Origin: Tsuneonella sp. CC-YZS046
GTDB taxonomy: Bacteria; Pseudomonadota; Alphaproteobacteria; Sphingomonadales; Sphingomonadaceae
DNA length: 64,000 bases
Reading direction: 5' to 3'
Assembly (NCBI RefSeq): GCF_035581365.1
Contig: NZ_CP141590.1
Location: forward strand, 186,001 to 250,000
Position 1 is the stretch's first letter, and each line of letters starts with the position of its first letter. Positions 18,209 through 26,800 of the stretch are shown here, in pieces. The notes beneath the pieces are model-generated. The model did not search any database, had not been told where the DNA came from, and saw only the letters and a program-made list of their open reading frames with translations. The position numbers were made by a program, and so were the translations under genes.

Positions 18209-19270
18209 TCAGAGATCGGGCCGCACCAGGATCTTGATCGCGTCGTCGCCGCCGCCAAGCCTGTCGAACGCGGCATTCACGCCCGCCAGGTCGGTGGTTT
18301 CGCTGATCATCGGCTGCAGGCGGTCGGGATTTTCGCAGATCATCGAGAAGGCTGCGCCGAATTCGTCGGGCGTATAGGCGAAGACGAACTGCAGGTTGAG
18401 GCTTTTCTGCAGCAGGAACGCCGGTTCGATCGCATCGTCTTCCATGCAGTTGCCGACGACGACGATGGTCGCGCCGACCGGAGCGCCGCGCGCGACCTGC
18501 ATCAGCATGCCGGGCTTGCCCACGCATTCGAAGATGACTGCGCGTGAACGGCGGCGGGAGGCAGGATCGACCGCCATGGCATCGGATAGGCCGAGCGGCA
18601 GGCCCATCTCATCCCACCATTCGCCTGCCATGCCATCGGGCGCCATGACCGTATCGGCGCCCATTCTTTCCGCCATGGCCCGGCGGGCCGGGTTTGGCTC
18701 GATCGCCAGGATCGGCCCGAGGCCGAGCGCGCGCAGCCGGGCGATCACGAACAGCCCGACCGGCCCGCAGCCGATGACGGCATAGGCCGCGTCAGGCCCG
18801 GCCCTGCCTTCGTTCACGGCATGCACGGCCACCGCCAGCGGTTCGGTGAGCGCGGCCATTTCGGTGGGAACGTCATCCGGCACGTGAACGCAACTGGCCG
18901 CATCGAGCAGCATCCGCTCCGCGAAAGCGCCCGGGAAATGATTGGAATAGCCGATCAGCACGATCCCTTGCGGGCCGATCAGGAAGGGCAGCGAAACCAC
19001 CCGGTCGCCGGCCTTCAGCGAACCCGTGGTTTCGAGGACTTCGCAACAGAATTCATGCCCCATCACCACCGGCTGCTCCGGGTCCATGAATCCGCGAAAT
19101 CCGGCGCGATGCAGTAGGTCGCACAAATGTGGGGCATGGTCGCGCGCATGGAGATCGCTGCCGCAAATTCCGCAGACCAGCGGCTTGACGACGATATGCC
19201 CCGCCTGGGGAGTCGGCTCGGGCAGATCGTCGACGCGAATGGCGCCTGCGCTGAGTATGGCGGCTTTCAT
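18209..19270 (-). CDS. Zinc-binding MDR alcohol dehydrogenase without structural-zinc lobe
   Basis: 353 aa medium-chain dehydrogenase/reductase. The catalytic zinc site is visible: CGICGSDLH near residue 33 and GHEFCCE near 70, followed by TEPLAVAVHAV. The Rossmann motif GCGPVGLFVIARL lies near 168. The four-cysteine structural-zinc loop that normally follows GHE is absent; that stretch reads GDRVVSLPFLIGPQGIVLIG. AGAGGAA precedes the ATG. It should oxidise or reduce a secondary alcohol/ketone with NAD(P). It is convergent with the kinase pair. Confidence 0.9.
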   Translation of the reverse strand: MKAAILSAGAIRVDDLPEPTPQAGHIVVKPLVCGICGSDLHARDHAPHLCDLLHRAGFRGFMDPEQPVVMGHEFCCEVLETTGSLKAGDRVVSLPFLIGPQGIVLIGYSNHFPGAFAERMLLDAASCVHVPDDVPTEMAALTEPLAVAVHAVNEGRAGPDAAYAVIGCGPVGLFVIARLRALGLGPILAIEPNPARRAMAERMGADTVMAPDGMAGEWWDEMGLPLGLSDAMAVDPASRRRSRAVIFECVGKPGMLMQVARGAPVGATIVVVGNCMEDDAIEPAFLLQKSLNLQFVFAYTPDEFGAAFSMICENPDRLQPMISETTDLAGVNAAFDRLGGGDDAIKILVRPDL

Positions 19271-19575
19271 CTGGGTTCCTCTCCGATTCCCGACGCGGCG
19301 ATCCTATTCCGAAAGGGCAGGAAGCCAAGCCGGCGCGCGGGAAGAGAGCATCCGCTTGCCCGTTCGGGTAGCGACGGAAATCAGTAGCGCGGGCCGCCTT
19401 GCCCTGTTCAAACCTTGCCATTCCTTGATATGGGACAAGCAATATTCATCCTGAGGGCCTTACAGGGCATCATGCCGGTCTTCGGCTCGCTGCCTGCCGG
19501 CATTCCCGCAGTGCCGGATTCGCCGGGATGGATCGTGGCCGGATGGCGGCTTCGGAATGGTGATCGGGTTGCGTC
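19271..19575. other. Intergenic region between divergent ADH and AraC genes
   Basis: This 305-base gap lies between divergently transcribed genes and should hold both promoters. I found no strong inverted repeat, no T-run terminator and no convincing open reading frame in it. Confidence 0.5.
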
Positions 19576-20523
19576 ATGGGGAATGCCGCTGTGGACATGA
19601 ATTCGAACGGACAGACATTCCATTCCGTGGAAAGCTTCGCGCAGGCGGCGGAATCGCTGGAGGTGCCGTGGACCATCAGTTCGCAGGAGAATGAATTCAG
19701 CGCCTCGATCCGCCGCCGGGAATATGGCGGGCTGTTGTTCGGCGAGCTGTCCTATGGGCTGTGTTCCGGCACCCGCGGAAATCGGGAAATAAGCCGCTCG
19801 AACGACGATTACATCTGCCTCACGGTCTATAACGGCGGGCGGATGCTGCTCGAACAGCGTGGCGAAGTGATGGAAGCCGGGGAGTGCGATATTCTCCTGT
19901 GGGATGGAAAAATCCCCACCAGGTTCGATTGCCTCGCGCCATCGCGCTGCGAGATGATCTGGCTCCCGCGCAAGATCGTGGAGCGCAGGTCGGGCTTCTC
20001 CGATGAATTCGAGGGGCAGGTGATTTCCGGCAAGGAAGGGATCGCCAGGCTCATCGGGGCTCATATCCGGGGCCTTCACCGGGAACTGGAGAGCATTCCG
20101 TACCGGCAACTCGACAGCGTGATCGACGCCTCGATAGATTTCATCCTGTCCTGCCTGCCGCGGGACGAGGGAACGAAATTCTCGAACCGCCACCAGTTCG
20201 AGATATTTTCCGCCGCCAAGCGCGCGGTGAACGAGCGGATCGGAATGGATCGGTTCGGCCCTTCCGACATCGCGGATGAACTGGGCATCAGCGTTCGCTA
20301 TCTTCACAGCCTGTTCCACAAATATGGAACGACATTCTCCAATTACGTGAATGTGGAGCGGCTGGAGAGGGCCAGGCGATCCCTCACCTTGCAGAATTCC
20401 CACGCGAAGATTTCGGATATCGCGCACGACCTCGGATTTTGCGATTCCTCGCATCTCAACCGCTTGTTCAGACAGCGCTTCGGGCTTACCCCGAGCGAGT
20501 ATCGGCGCAAGCTCCATTCCTGA
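19576..20523 (+). CDS. AraC-family transcriptional regulator
   Basis: 315 aa. Residues ~20-190 form an AraC-type sensor domain (LTVYNGGRMLLEQRGE, then GECDILLWDG). The last 100 residues hold two helix-turn-helix units (DIADELGISVRYLHSLFHKY and ISDIAHDLGFCDSSHLNRLF) ending with RFGLTPSEYRR. ATG 19597 is an alternative start. It precedes the luciferase-like monooxygenase gene by about 150 bases on the same strand and probably controls it and/or the divergent alcohol dehydrogenase. Confidence 0.92.
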   Translation: MGNAAVDMNSNGQTFHSVESFAQAAESLEVPWTISSQENEFSASIRRREYGGLLFGELSYGLCSGTRGNREISRSNDDYICLTVYNGGRMLLEQRGEVMEAGECDILLWDGKIPTRFDCLAPSRCEMIWLPRKIVERRSGFSDEFEGQVISGKEGIARLIGAHIRGLHRELESIPYRQLDSVIDASIDFILSCLPRDEGTKFSNRHQFEIFSAAKRAVNERIGMDRFGPSDIADELGISVRYLHSLFHKYGTTFSNYVNVERLERARRSLTLQNSHAKISDIAHDLGFCDSSHLNRLFRQRFGLTPSEYRRKLHS

Positions 20524-20675
20524 CATTGCGCCGCCGTGCGTTCTCATACCGCTTGCCGCGCACTCCTGTTCAATATCTCGCCTGCCGCTTGGCGTATCAG
20601 GCGCTCATTCCATTCCGCAGGTGATCCGGGTGGCCGGCTTCATCAATGCGGCAGGAAATGAAGGGAAGCAGGATT

Positions 20676-21830
20676 ATGAGATTTATCGAGGAGCCGATGC
20701 GGTTTGGGATATTCATGGGCCCGTATCACCGGCCTGACCTGAACCCGCTGCTGGCGTTGCAGCAGGACATGGAGACGATCATCAACCTGGATCGTCTGGG
20801 TTTTGACGAGGCGTGGATCGGGGAGCACCATTCGGGCGGGGTGGAGACGATCTCGTGCCCGGAGCTGACGATCGCGGCGGCGGCGGAGCGGACCAGGCAC
20901 ATCAAGCTGGGGACGGGGGCGATCACCATCCCCTATCACAATCCGCTGATGGTGGCGGACCGGATCGTGCAGCTCGATTACATGACGCGCGGACGGATGA
21001 TGTTCGGGGTTGCGCCGGGCCAGCTGGTGCAGGACGCGCAGATGATCGGCCTTGATCCGCTGAACAACCGGCGGATGCTGCATGAGGCGCTGGAAGTGCT
21101 GATCCCGCTGTTCAAGGGTGAGCGGGTAACGCGCAAGACGGACTGGTTCAACCTGGTCGATGCGCGGCTGCAGCTGCTGCCCTACAGCAATTTCGACATG
21201 GCGACGGTGGGTGTGATCTCGCCGTCGGGTCCGCTGCTGGCAGGCAAGCACGGGATGGGGCTGCTGTCGGTGGCTGCGACGCATCCGGTGGGTGTGGAGA
21301 AGCTGCTGGAGCATTGGCAGATCATCGAGACGGAAGCGAAGAAGGCCGGCCATGTGGCGGATCGCAGCAAGTGGCGCCTGATGGGTCCGATGCATATCGC
21401 CGAGACGTTCGAGCAGGCGCGCGATGAAGTGCGCTACGGGATGTGCAAGCTGGAGAACTACCGGGAGCACATCAACCCGGGGGCGGGGATCGACTGGTCG
21501 AGCACGGACCGGGCGGTGGACCAGCTCAACGAGCAGGGGTTTGCGGTGATCGGGACGCCGGAGATGGCGCGTGCGCAGATCGACCGGCTGATCGAGAAGT
21601 CTGGCGGGTTCGGCTGCTACATGCTGATGGGGGTGGACTGGGCGCGGCACGATGCGACGCTGCGCAGCCATCAGCTGTTCGCCGAAGAGGTGATCCCTTA
21701 CTACCGGGGCACCAACCGGGCCACCCTGGCCAGCTTCGAGGATGTCATGGGCACCGGCTTCGAAGGCGCCGAAATCACCGCCAGGGCCCAGGAAGCCATG
21801 GCCAGAGTCTACGCCGAAACCAAGAGCTGA
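20676..21830 (+). CDS. LLM-class flavin-dependent monooxygenase
   Basis: About 384 aa. Bacterial-luciferase-fold features: RFGIFMGPYHRPDLNP at the N-terminus, DEAWIGEHHSGGVE, KLGTGAITIPYHNP and MFGVAPGQLVQDAQMIGLDP. The family uses FMNH2 and oxygen to oxygenate ketones, terpenes or sulfur compounds; the nearest named type I can suggest is limonene 1,2-monooxygenase, with modest confidence. Start: 20676 follows AAGGGAAGCAGGA; 20646 and 20697 are alternatives. Codon choice looks more skewed to CGG, GTG and GGG than in neighbouring genes. A convergent FMN reductase gene could supply its cofactor. Confidence 0.9.
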   Translation: MRFIEEPMRFGIFMGPYHRPDLNPLLALQQDMETIINLDRLGFDEAWIGEHHSGGVETISCPELTIAAAAERTRHIKLGTGAITIPYHNPLMVADRIVQLDYMTRGRMMFGVAPGQLVQDAQMIGLDPLNNRRMLHEALEVLIPLFKGERVTRKTDWFNLVDARLQLLPYSNFDMATVGVISPSGPLLAGKHGMGLLSVAATHPVGVEKLLEHWQIIETEAKKAGHVADRSKWRLMGPMHIAETFEQARDEVRYGMCKLENYREHINPGAGIDWSSTDRAVDQLNEQGFAVIGTPEMARAQIDRLIEKSGGFGCYMLMGVDWARHDATLRSHQLFAEEVIPYYRGTNRATLASFEDVMGTGFEGAEITARAQEAMARVYAETKS

Positions 21831-21838
21831 CCGCTCTG

Positions 21839-21871
21839 CCATGCGGGCTTGCCGGGGGCAGGCCCGCATGG
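21839..21871. terminator. Hairpin between convergent LLM and FMN-reductase genes
   Basis: CCATGCGGGCTTGCC-GGG-GGCAGGCCCGCATGG, a 15-pair stem with one G-T wobble and a three-base loop. It sits between two convergent stop codons, so a bidirectional terminator is likely, although neither side has a T-run. Confidence 0.55.
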
Positions 21872-21884
21872 ACCGGCAGGCCCG

Positions 21885-22442
21885 TCAGGCTCCCGCGGCG
21901 GTGAAGCTGGTGAAGCCGGCCAGGAACTCCCGCAGCCGTTCTCGCGTGGCCTCGTCGGTCAATCGACCGTTCCCGTCGAAAAGCTGGCCCGCGCCGGAGA
22001 TCATGAGGCGGCCGCCGAACCAGGGTCTCGCGCCCAGCATCCGCAACACGGGCAGCCATCCGTCCTGCGCCAGGATCGTCCCGAAGCCGCCGGGCGAGGC
22101 GCCGATCACCGCGAAGGGCCGGTTCCTGAAGATACGCCCGATGTCGTCCGTCGGCCGGGACATCCAGTCGATCGCGTTCTTGAACACGCCGGGTATGCCG
22201 TTGTTGTATTCCGGGGTTGCCAGCAGCACGCCGTCCGCTTGCGCCACCGCATCCTTCAACGCGGCCACAGCGGGCGGCAGCCCGCCGGCTTCTTCCTCAT
22301 CGGCGTTATAGAGCGGGATGTCCGTCAGCGTGTGGACGGACAGCGTGGCGCCGGCCGGCATCAGGTCGCGCGCGGCGTTGAGCACGCCGAGATTGAACGA
22401 ATGACGCCTGAGGCTGCCCGCGATGCCTACGATATGGGGCAT
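21885..22442 (-). CDS. NADPH-dependent FMN reductase
   Basis: 185 aa flavodoxin-like protein. The FMN phosphate loop reads GIAGSLRRHSFN near the N-terminus, and ATPEYNNGIPGVFKNAIDWMSR is the family signature near residue 75. It reduces FMN or quinones with NADPH. AAGGATT precedes the ATG. It is convergent with the luciferase-like monooxygenase, which needs reduced flavin. It lies 15 bases downstream of the adjacent pirin gene on the same strand and probably follows it in an operon. Confidence 0.92.
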   Translation of the reverse strand: MPHIVGIAGSLRRHSFNLGVLNAARDLMPAGATLSVHTLTDIPLYNADEEEAGGLPPAVAALKDAVAQADGVLLATPEYNNGIPGVFKNAIDWMSRPTDDIGRIFRNRPFAVIGASPGGFGTILAQDGWLPVLRMLGARPWFGGRLMISGAGQLFDGNGRLTDEATRERLREFLAGFTSFTAAGA

Positions 22443-22457
22443 ATGTTCAATCCTTTC

Positions 22458-23357
22458 TCATGACATGGCCGGGGCCGAGGGAGCGGGGCCTTCGGGAAGG
22501 GGGATGAATTCCTTGTCGTCCGCATCGGGCAGCTTCATCCGCCCCGCCTTCCAGTCTTCGGCGGCCTGCGCCAGCCGCTCCTTCGAGGAGGATACGAAAT
22601 TCCAGTAGATGTAGCGTTCCCCCAGCGGTTCGCCGCCCAGGACCATGATGGTGGACCGTTCCGCCGCCTTCACCGAGGATGCGCCTTCGCCCAGCACCAG
22701 CATCTGCCCGGTGTCGAAGCGCCGGCCATCCAGTTCCACCGCGCCCGCCGCGACATAGAGCGCGCGCTCCGGCTGGTCGCCGGGAATTTCCGCGACTGCT
22801 CCCGCGTCCAGATCCAGATGCGCGTAGAACAGCGGGGAATGCGTTTTCACCGCAGCGTTGAGGCCATAGGCGCTTCCCGCGATAAGCTGGCCGTGGACGC
22901 CCGTGTCGCTCCATTGCGGAAGATCGCCGCCTGAATGATGGGAGAAGGACGGGGCGGTTTCCTCGTCCGCCGTGGGGAGGGCGACCCAGGCCTGGATGCC
23001 GTGCAAATGATCGCCCTGCGTCCGCGCCTTCTCAAACCTTTCGCTATGGGTCACGCCGCTGCCCGCGGTCATCCAGTTCACTTCGCGCGGGCGGATCTGC
23101 TGGATCGACCCGACACTGTCGCGATGCATCACTTCGCCCGAGAACAGATAGGTCACGGTCGACAGCCCGATATGGGGATGCGGCCGCACATCGAGGTGGT
23201 CGTGCGACCCCGCGGCAATGTCGAGCGGACCCATATGGTCGAAGAACACGAAGGGGCCGACCATGCGCCGTTTGGCGTATGGCAGGACGCGGCCCACGTC
23301 CAGCCCCCCGCCCAGGCTGCGCCGCCGCTGTTCGATCACCATCTCGATCATTGCCAT
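22458..23357 (-). CDS. Pirin-family bicupin protein
   Basis: 299 aa. The N-terminal pirin cupin has the metal-site pattern HDHLDVRPHPHIGL and the conserved VTYLFSGEVMHRDSVGS and MTAGSGVTHSERF. A second cupin follows to about residue 240. Bacterial pirins are metal-dependent quercetinase-like or redox-sensing proteins of uncertain role. An AAGGAAGG site precedes the ATG. It appears to be co-transcribed with the FMN reductase downstream. Confidence 0.92.
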   Translation of the reverse strand: MAMIEMVIEQRRRSLGGGLDVGRVLPYAKRRMVGPFVFFDHMGPLDIAAGSHDHLDVRPHPHIGLSTVTYLFSGEVMHRDSVGSIQQIRPREVNWMTAGSGVTHSERFEKARTQGDHLHGIQAWVALPTADEETAPSFSHHSGGDLPQWSDTGVHGQLIAGSAYGLNAAVKTHSPLFYAHLDLDAGAVAEIPGDQPERALYVAAGAVELDGRRFDTGQMLVLGEGASSVKAAERSTIMVLGGEPLGERYIYWNFVSSSKERLAQAAEDWKAGRMKLPDADDKEFIPLPEGPAPSAPAMS

Positions 23358-23465
23358 TTCCTTCCTTGTGCCGCTTGAGGCTGGCCGGCCCCGGGCGAGG
23401 ACCGCAGACTATACCTGCCGCATCGCCTTGTCAGGCGGGGTTGCGGCCGATGCCCGGTAAAGGGA

Positions 23466-23499
23466 GGCCCGGCTCTCTCGACAAGGGGAGAGCCGGGCC
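23466..23499 (-). terminator. Hairpin terminator after the second pirin gene
   Basis: GGCCCGGCTCTC and GAGAGCCGGGCC form a perfect 12-pair stem around a 10-base loop, seven bases past the end of the pirin gene that stops at 23507. On the minus strand it is followed by TCCCTTTAC, a weak pyrimidine tail, so it probably separates the two pirin transcripts. Confidence 0.65.
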
Positions 23500-23506
23500 A
23501 TTGTCG

Positions 23507-24373
23507 TCAGGCCGCCGTGGCGAACCTGCCGCTGTTGTAGTCGTCGATGGCCTGGCGAATTTCGGCCTCGCTGTTCATCACGAACGGGCCGTAGCCGACG
23601 ATCGGCTCGTCGATCGGCTCGCCTGTCAGCACCAGCAGCACCGTGTCGCCATCGGCATGGACCGACGCCCCGCTGCCTTCGCGGCCAAGCAGGATGACTT
23701 CGGCTTCTCCCGCTTGCTGGCCGCCGTTGACGGTGACATGCCCGCCCAGCACCACCAGCAGGGCGATGTGGCCTTCGGGCAGGTCGAGCGCCAATTCGGC
23801 ATCGCGGGTCAGCCGCATGTCCCACACGTTGATCGGCGTGAAGGTCCTTGCCGGGCCTTTCGCGCCCAGCAATTCGCCGGCGATGATCCGGGCGGCGCCA
23901 GCGCCGTCGGGCAGGTCGACCACCGGGATCTCGGCCGAGGTGATGGCCTGATATCCCCCCGGCGCCAGCTTGTCCTTCGCGGGCAGATTGACCCACAGCT
24001 GCACCATGCGGAACGGGCCGCCGGTCCTGGCGAAGGCCGGGGAATGATATTCCTCATGCACGATGCCGCCGGCCGCCGTCATCCACTGCACGTCGCCCGG
24101 ACCGATGATCCCGCCATTGCCGGCGGAATCCCGATGCTCCACTTCGCCGTCATAGACGATGGTGACGGTTTCGAACCCGCGATGCGGATGCTCGCCGACG
24201 CCGCGCCGGGCCTCGGTCGGCTCGAAATAATGCGGCCCCGCATAATCGAGCAGCAGGAACGGGCTGATGTGCCGGTCGAGCGTGTGATAGGAAAAGAGCG
24301 AACGGACCGGGAAGCCATCGCCGACCCAGTGCCCGCGATCGTTGCCGTAACGGCCTAGGATTGTCTTGTTCAT
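23507..24373 (-). CDS. Pirin-family bicupin protein (second paralog)
   Basis: 288 aa from the ATG at 24373, which follows GGAGACGCGAC; an upstream in-frame start at 24460 has less support and would run into the LysR promoter. The pirin signature is present: GEHPHRGFETVTIVYDGEVEHRDSAGN and MTAAGGIVHEEYHSP. The second cupin ends near GEPIDEPIVGYGPFVMNS. It is divergent from the LysR-type gene across a 116-base gap, the classical arrangement for LysR control. Confidence 0.93.
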   Translation of the reverse strand: MNKTILGRYGNDRGHWVGDGFPVRSLFSYHTLDRHISPFLLLDYAGPHYFEPTEARRGVGEHPHRGFETVTIVYDGEVEHRDSAGNGGIIGPGDVQWMTAAGGIVHEEYHSPAFARTGGPFRMVQLWVNLPAKDKLAPGGYQAITSAEIPVVDLPDGAGAARIIAGELLGAKGPARTFTPINVWDMRLTRDAELALDLPEGHIALLVVLGGHVTVNGGQQAGEAEVILLGREGSGASVHADGDTVLLVLTGEPIDEPIVGYGPFVMNSEAEIRQAIDDYNSGRFATAA

Positions 24374-24467
24374 GTCGCGTCTCCGTGGCGGGGCGCCTGA
24401 TGGGCCTTCGCCTGTTGCACGATACTTAATCCTGGAACGAAGCTGCCGGAAGATTGCCAAATTCGAC

Positions 24468-24493
24468 GCATCGTTCTATTTTTAGGACGATGC
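24468..24493. promoter_or_regulatory. Inverted repeat overlapping the LysR start codon
   Basis: GCATCGT-N12-ACGATGC, a perfect 7-base dyad whose right arm contains the LysR ATG (24490-24492). Between divergent lysR and pirin genes this is a plausible LysR autoregulatory site. Alternatively it is an mRNA hairpin masking the start codon. Confidence 0.55.
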
Positions 24494-25392
24494 AGGATCT
24501 CAACGACCTCTATTACTTCGTTCAGGTGGTCGATCATGGCGGCTTTGCCGCCGCGGGCAGGGTGCTGGGCATCCAGAAGTCCAAGCTCAGCCGGCGCATC
24601 CGGCAGCTGGAAGAGCGGCTGGGCGTGCGCTTGCTCAATCGCTCGTCCCGCCGCTTTTCGGTGACGGAGATCGGGCGCGAGTTCTATGAGCGCTGCGTCG
24701 CCATGCTGGTGGAGGCCGAAGCGGCGGAGCAGGTCGTCGCCGAAGTCCGCGCCGAGCCGCGCGGCGTCATCCGGATGAGCTGCCCGGTCGCCCTGCTCAA
24801 CTTTCGCTTTGGCGAGCTGATCGCGCGTTTCATGGTGCAATATCCTGGCGTCGAGGTGCATCTGGAAAGCACCAATCGCCGGGTCGATGTGATTGCGGAA
24901 GGTTTCGACCTTGCGATCCGGGTGCGCTTCCCTCCGCTCGAATCCACCGATCTGGTGATGCGCAAGCTCGACACGAGCAGCCAGTGCCTGGTCGCCAGCC
25001 CGGCCCTGGTGAGCGAGCCGCTGATGTCGCCGGGCGATCTTGCCGGCTTGCCCAGCCTCGATTTCGGCCCGCCCCATGGCAATCATCAATGGCAGCTGGT
25101 CGCGAGCGGCGGCGAGACTGCCGGGATACCGCATCGTCCGCGCCTGGTGACGGACGACATGGCGGCCTTGCGGCAGGCGGCGCTTGCCGGGGTGGGTGTG
25201 GTGCAGTTGCCGACGATGATGATCTGGCGGGATATAGATGCGGGGAGTCTCGTGCAGCTGCTGCCCGAATGGCGCCCGCCGGACTGGGTGATCCACGCCG
25301 TGTTTCCTTCGCGCCGGGGCCTGCTCCCTTCGGTCCGCGCCCTGCTCGACTTTCTCGTCGAGGAATGCTCCCGGCAGCGGGATCACGCCTGA
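24490..25392 (+). CDS. LysR-family transcriptional regulator
   Basis: 300 aa. The winged helix-turn-helix at residues 1-60 (DLYYFVQVVDHGGFAAAGRV, then SKLSRRIRQLEERLGVRLLNR) is followed by a two-lobed effector domain (VRAEPRGVIRMSCPVALL onward). The ATG at 24490 is chosen because AGGA precedes it and LysR proteins begin a few residues before the DLxxF motif. It probably controls the divergent pirin gene. Confidence 0.93.
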   Translation: MQDLNDLYYFVQVVDHGGFAAAGRVLGIQKSKLSRRIRQLEERLGVRLLNRSSRRFSVTEIGREFYERCVAMLVEAEAAEQVVAEVRAEPRGVIRMSCPVALLNFRFGELIARFMVQYPGVEVHLESTNRRVDVIAEGFDLAIRVRFPPLESTDLVMRKLDTSSQCLVASPALVSEPLMSPGDLAGLPSLDFGPPHGNHQWQLVASGGETAGIPHRPRLVTDDMAALRQAALAGVGVVQLPTMMIWRDIDAGSLVQLLPEWRPPDWVIHAVFPSRRGLLPSVRALLDFLVEECSRQRDHA

Positions 25393-25428
25393 TTGTCGCG
25401 GGTGGGGGATCGAGGCTAGAAGCAAGGG

Positions 25429-25809
25429 ATGACCGATAGGCGACCGTTGAAGATAAAGATCCAGCTGTTCTGTGGCGACGAGATCGCCATGGGGCCGGGC
25501 AAGGCCGATCTGCTGGATGCGATCGCGGAGCATGGTTCGATCTCCGCCGCCGGAAAATCCATGGGCATGAGCTACAGCCGCGCCTGGGGCCTGGTGGACG
25601 TCATGAACCGCTGCTGGAACGACCCGCTGGTCGAGACTTCGCCGGGGAGCCATCATGGCGGCGGGGCGCGGGTGACCGAGTTCGGCCGGACCGTCCTGGG
25701 CGAATATCGCGCCCTGCTGATCCGGCTGGAAAGCGCGGCCGACGCCGGGGAAATGGCCACGCTGCGCGGCGCGCTGCTGCCGTCGCCCCGGCCGAGCCGG
25801 AAGGGTTGA
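25429..25809 (+). CDS. ModE-like winged-helix regulator lacking the molybdate-binding domain
   Basis: 126 aa corresponding to the N-terminal DNA-binding half of ModE: KIQLFCGDEIAMGPGKADLL, then AIAEHGSISAAGKSMGMSYSRAWGLVDVMN, which is the ModE-type winged helix. The C-terminal pair of Mop domains that bind molybdate is missing, so its signal is unclear. It starts 36 bases after the LysR stop and is convergent with the di-heme protein gene. A TATAT-type palindrome of the kind bound by ModE lies 1.5 kb away in the divergent promoter of the TonB receptor, suggesting a local regulatory circuit. Confidence 0.88.
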   Translation: MTDRRPLKIKIQLFCGDEIAMGPGKADLLDAIAEHGSISAAGKSMGMSYSRAWGLVDVMNRCWNDPLVETSPGSHHGGGARVTEFGRTVLGEYRALLIRLESAADAGEMATLRGALLPSPRPSRKG

Positions 25810-25814
25810 CGCTT

Positions 25815-26783
25815 TCACAGCGGCTTTCCGCAGGCCTCGCCGGGAAGCGACAGGGCCGGATCGCGCGTGAACTCGAGATCGCTCAGCGAGGCGAGGAATG
25901 CCATCAGCCGGGCGGCATCTTCCGGGGGATGGTCGATCCCGTGGCGGCGGACCGCATCCTGCGCGCTTTTGGCGGAGCCATCGTGCCACCAGGGGCCGGT
26001 CAGCATCACGTTGCGCAAGCTCGGCGTCCGGAACATGCCGGCATCGCCGTCCTGTCCGGTCGCTTCGGCAAGCCCCTTGTCGGCGGCGCCGGGATCGAGC
26101 GGCTCGAGGCGGTGATAGGCCATGTCGGTGAACAGCGGCCCGGCATGGCAGGCCGCGCAATCCCGCTTGAACAGCCGCTCGCCTTCCGCCGCCGCGGGCG
26201 GGAGCCGCTGGCGGTCGTAGGGGCTGTCGAACGACACCAGCGTCCGCTGGAAGCTGGCGATCGCGCGGGCGACATTGCCGAAGTCGATCCGGCCCCGATC
26301 CCTGGGAAATGCCTTGCGGAACATTGTGCGGTAGCAGGGATCGCGCCCCAGGCGTGCCCGGATTTCCGCTTCCTGCCCCGCCATGCCCAACTCGACCGGA
26401 TGCGTGCCGAAGACGGGAACCGCCACTTGCGCCTCCAGCGCGGCCAGCGCGGGGTCCGCGAAGGTCAGCCTGCCGAACCAGGCGACATTGGCCAGCCCCG
26501 GGGCATTGCGCCGGCCCGGCTCCCCGGTTGCGCCCGGCCGGGTGGCGATGCTGTCGGCGAAAGCGTGCTTCTGGTTGTGGCAACTGGCGCAGGACAGGGT
26601 TCCGTCGATGGAAAGGTCGGCATCGTAGAACAGCCTGCGCCCCAGCTCGACCTTGGCGGCGGTCAGCGGATTATCCGATGGGATGGCGGGCGCGGCCAGC
26701 CCGGGCGGGGATGCGTGGAACCATCGGGCGGACCCGGCGCCGGTCAGCAGCAGGCATAATATCGCAAGAGCCGCCGGGCGCAT
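25815..26783 (-). CDS. Di-heme cytochrome c peroxidase/MauG-family protein
   Basis: 322 aa with a signal peptide (AALAILCLLLTGAGS) and two heme-attachment motifs: CASCH near residue 62 and CAACH near 205. Other family blocks include GRRNAPGLANVAWFGRLTFA and FRTPSLRNVMLTGPWWHDGS. This is the CcpA/MauG/MbnH superfamily: true peroxidases reduce hydrogen peroxide, while MauG and MbnH oxidise residues of a partner protein. It lies 17 bases downstream of a small exported protein gene on the same strand and beside a TonB receptor. MbnH-like proteins act in copper handling, so a modifying role is possible but unproven. Confidence 0.88.
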   Translation of the reverse strand: MRPAALAILCLLLTGAGSARWFHASPPGLAAPAIPSDNPLTAAKVELGRRLFYDADLSIDGTLSCASCHNQKHAFADSIATRPGATGEPGRRNAPGLANVAWFGRLTFADPALAALEAQVAVPVFGTHPVELGMAGQEAEIRARLGRDPCYRTMFRKAFPRDRGRIDFGNVARAIASFQRTLVSFDSPYDRQRLPPAAAEGERLFKRDCAACHAGPLFTDMAYHRLEPLDPGAADKGLAEATGQDGDAGMFRTPSLRNVMLTGPWWHDGSAKSAQDAVRRHGIDHPPEDAARLMAFLASLSDLEFTRDPALSLPGEACGKPL

Positions 26784-26800
26784 CGTTTCCGGGGCCTGAC

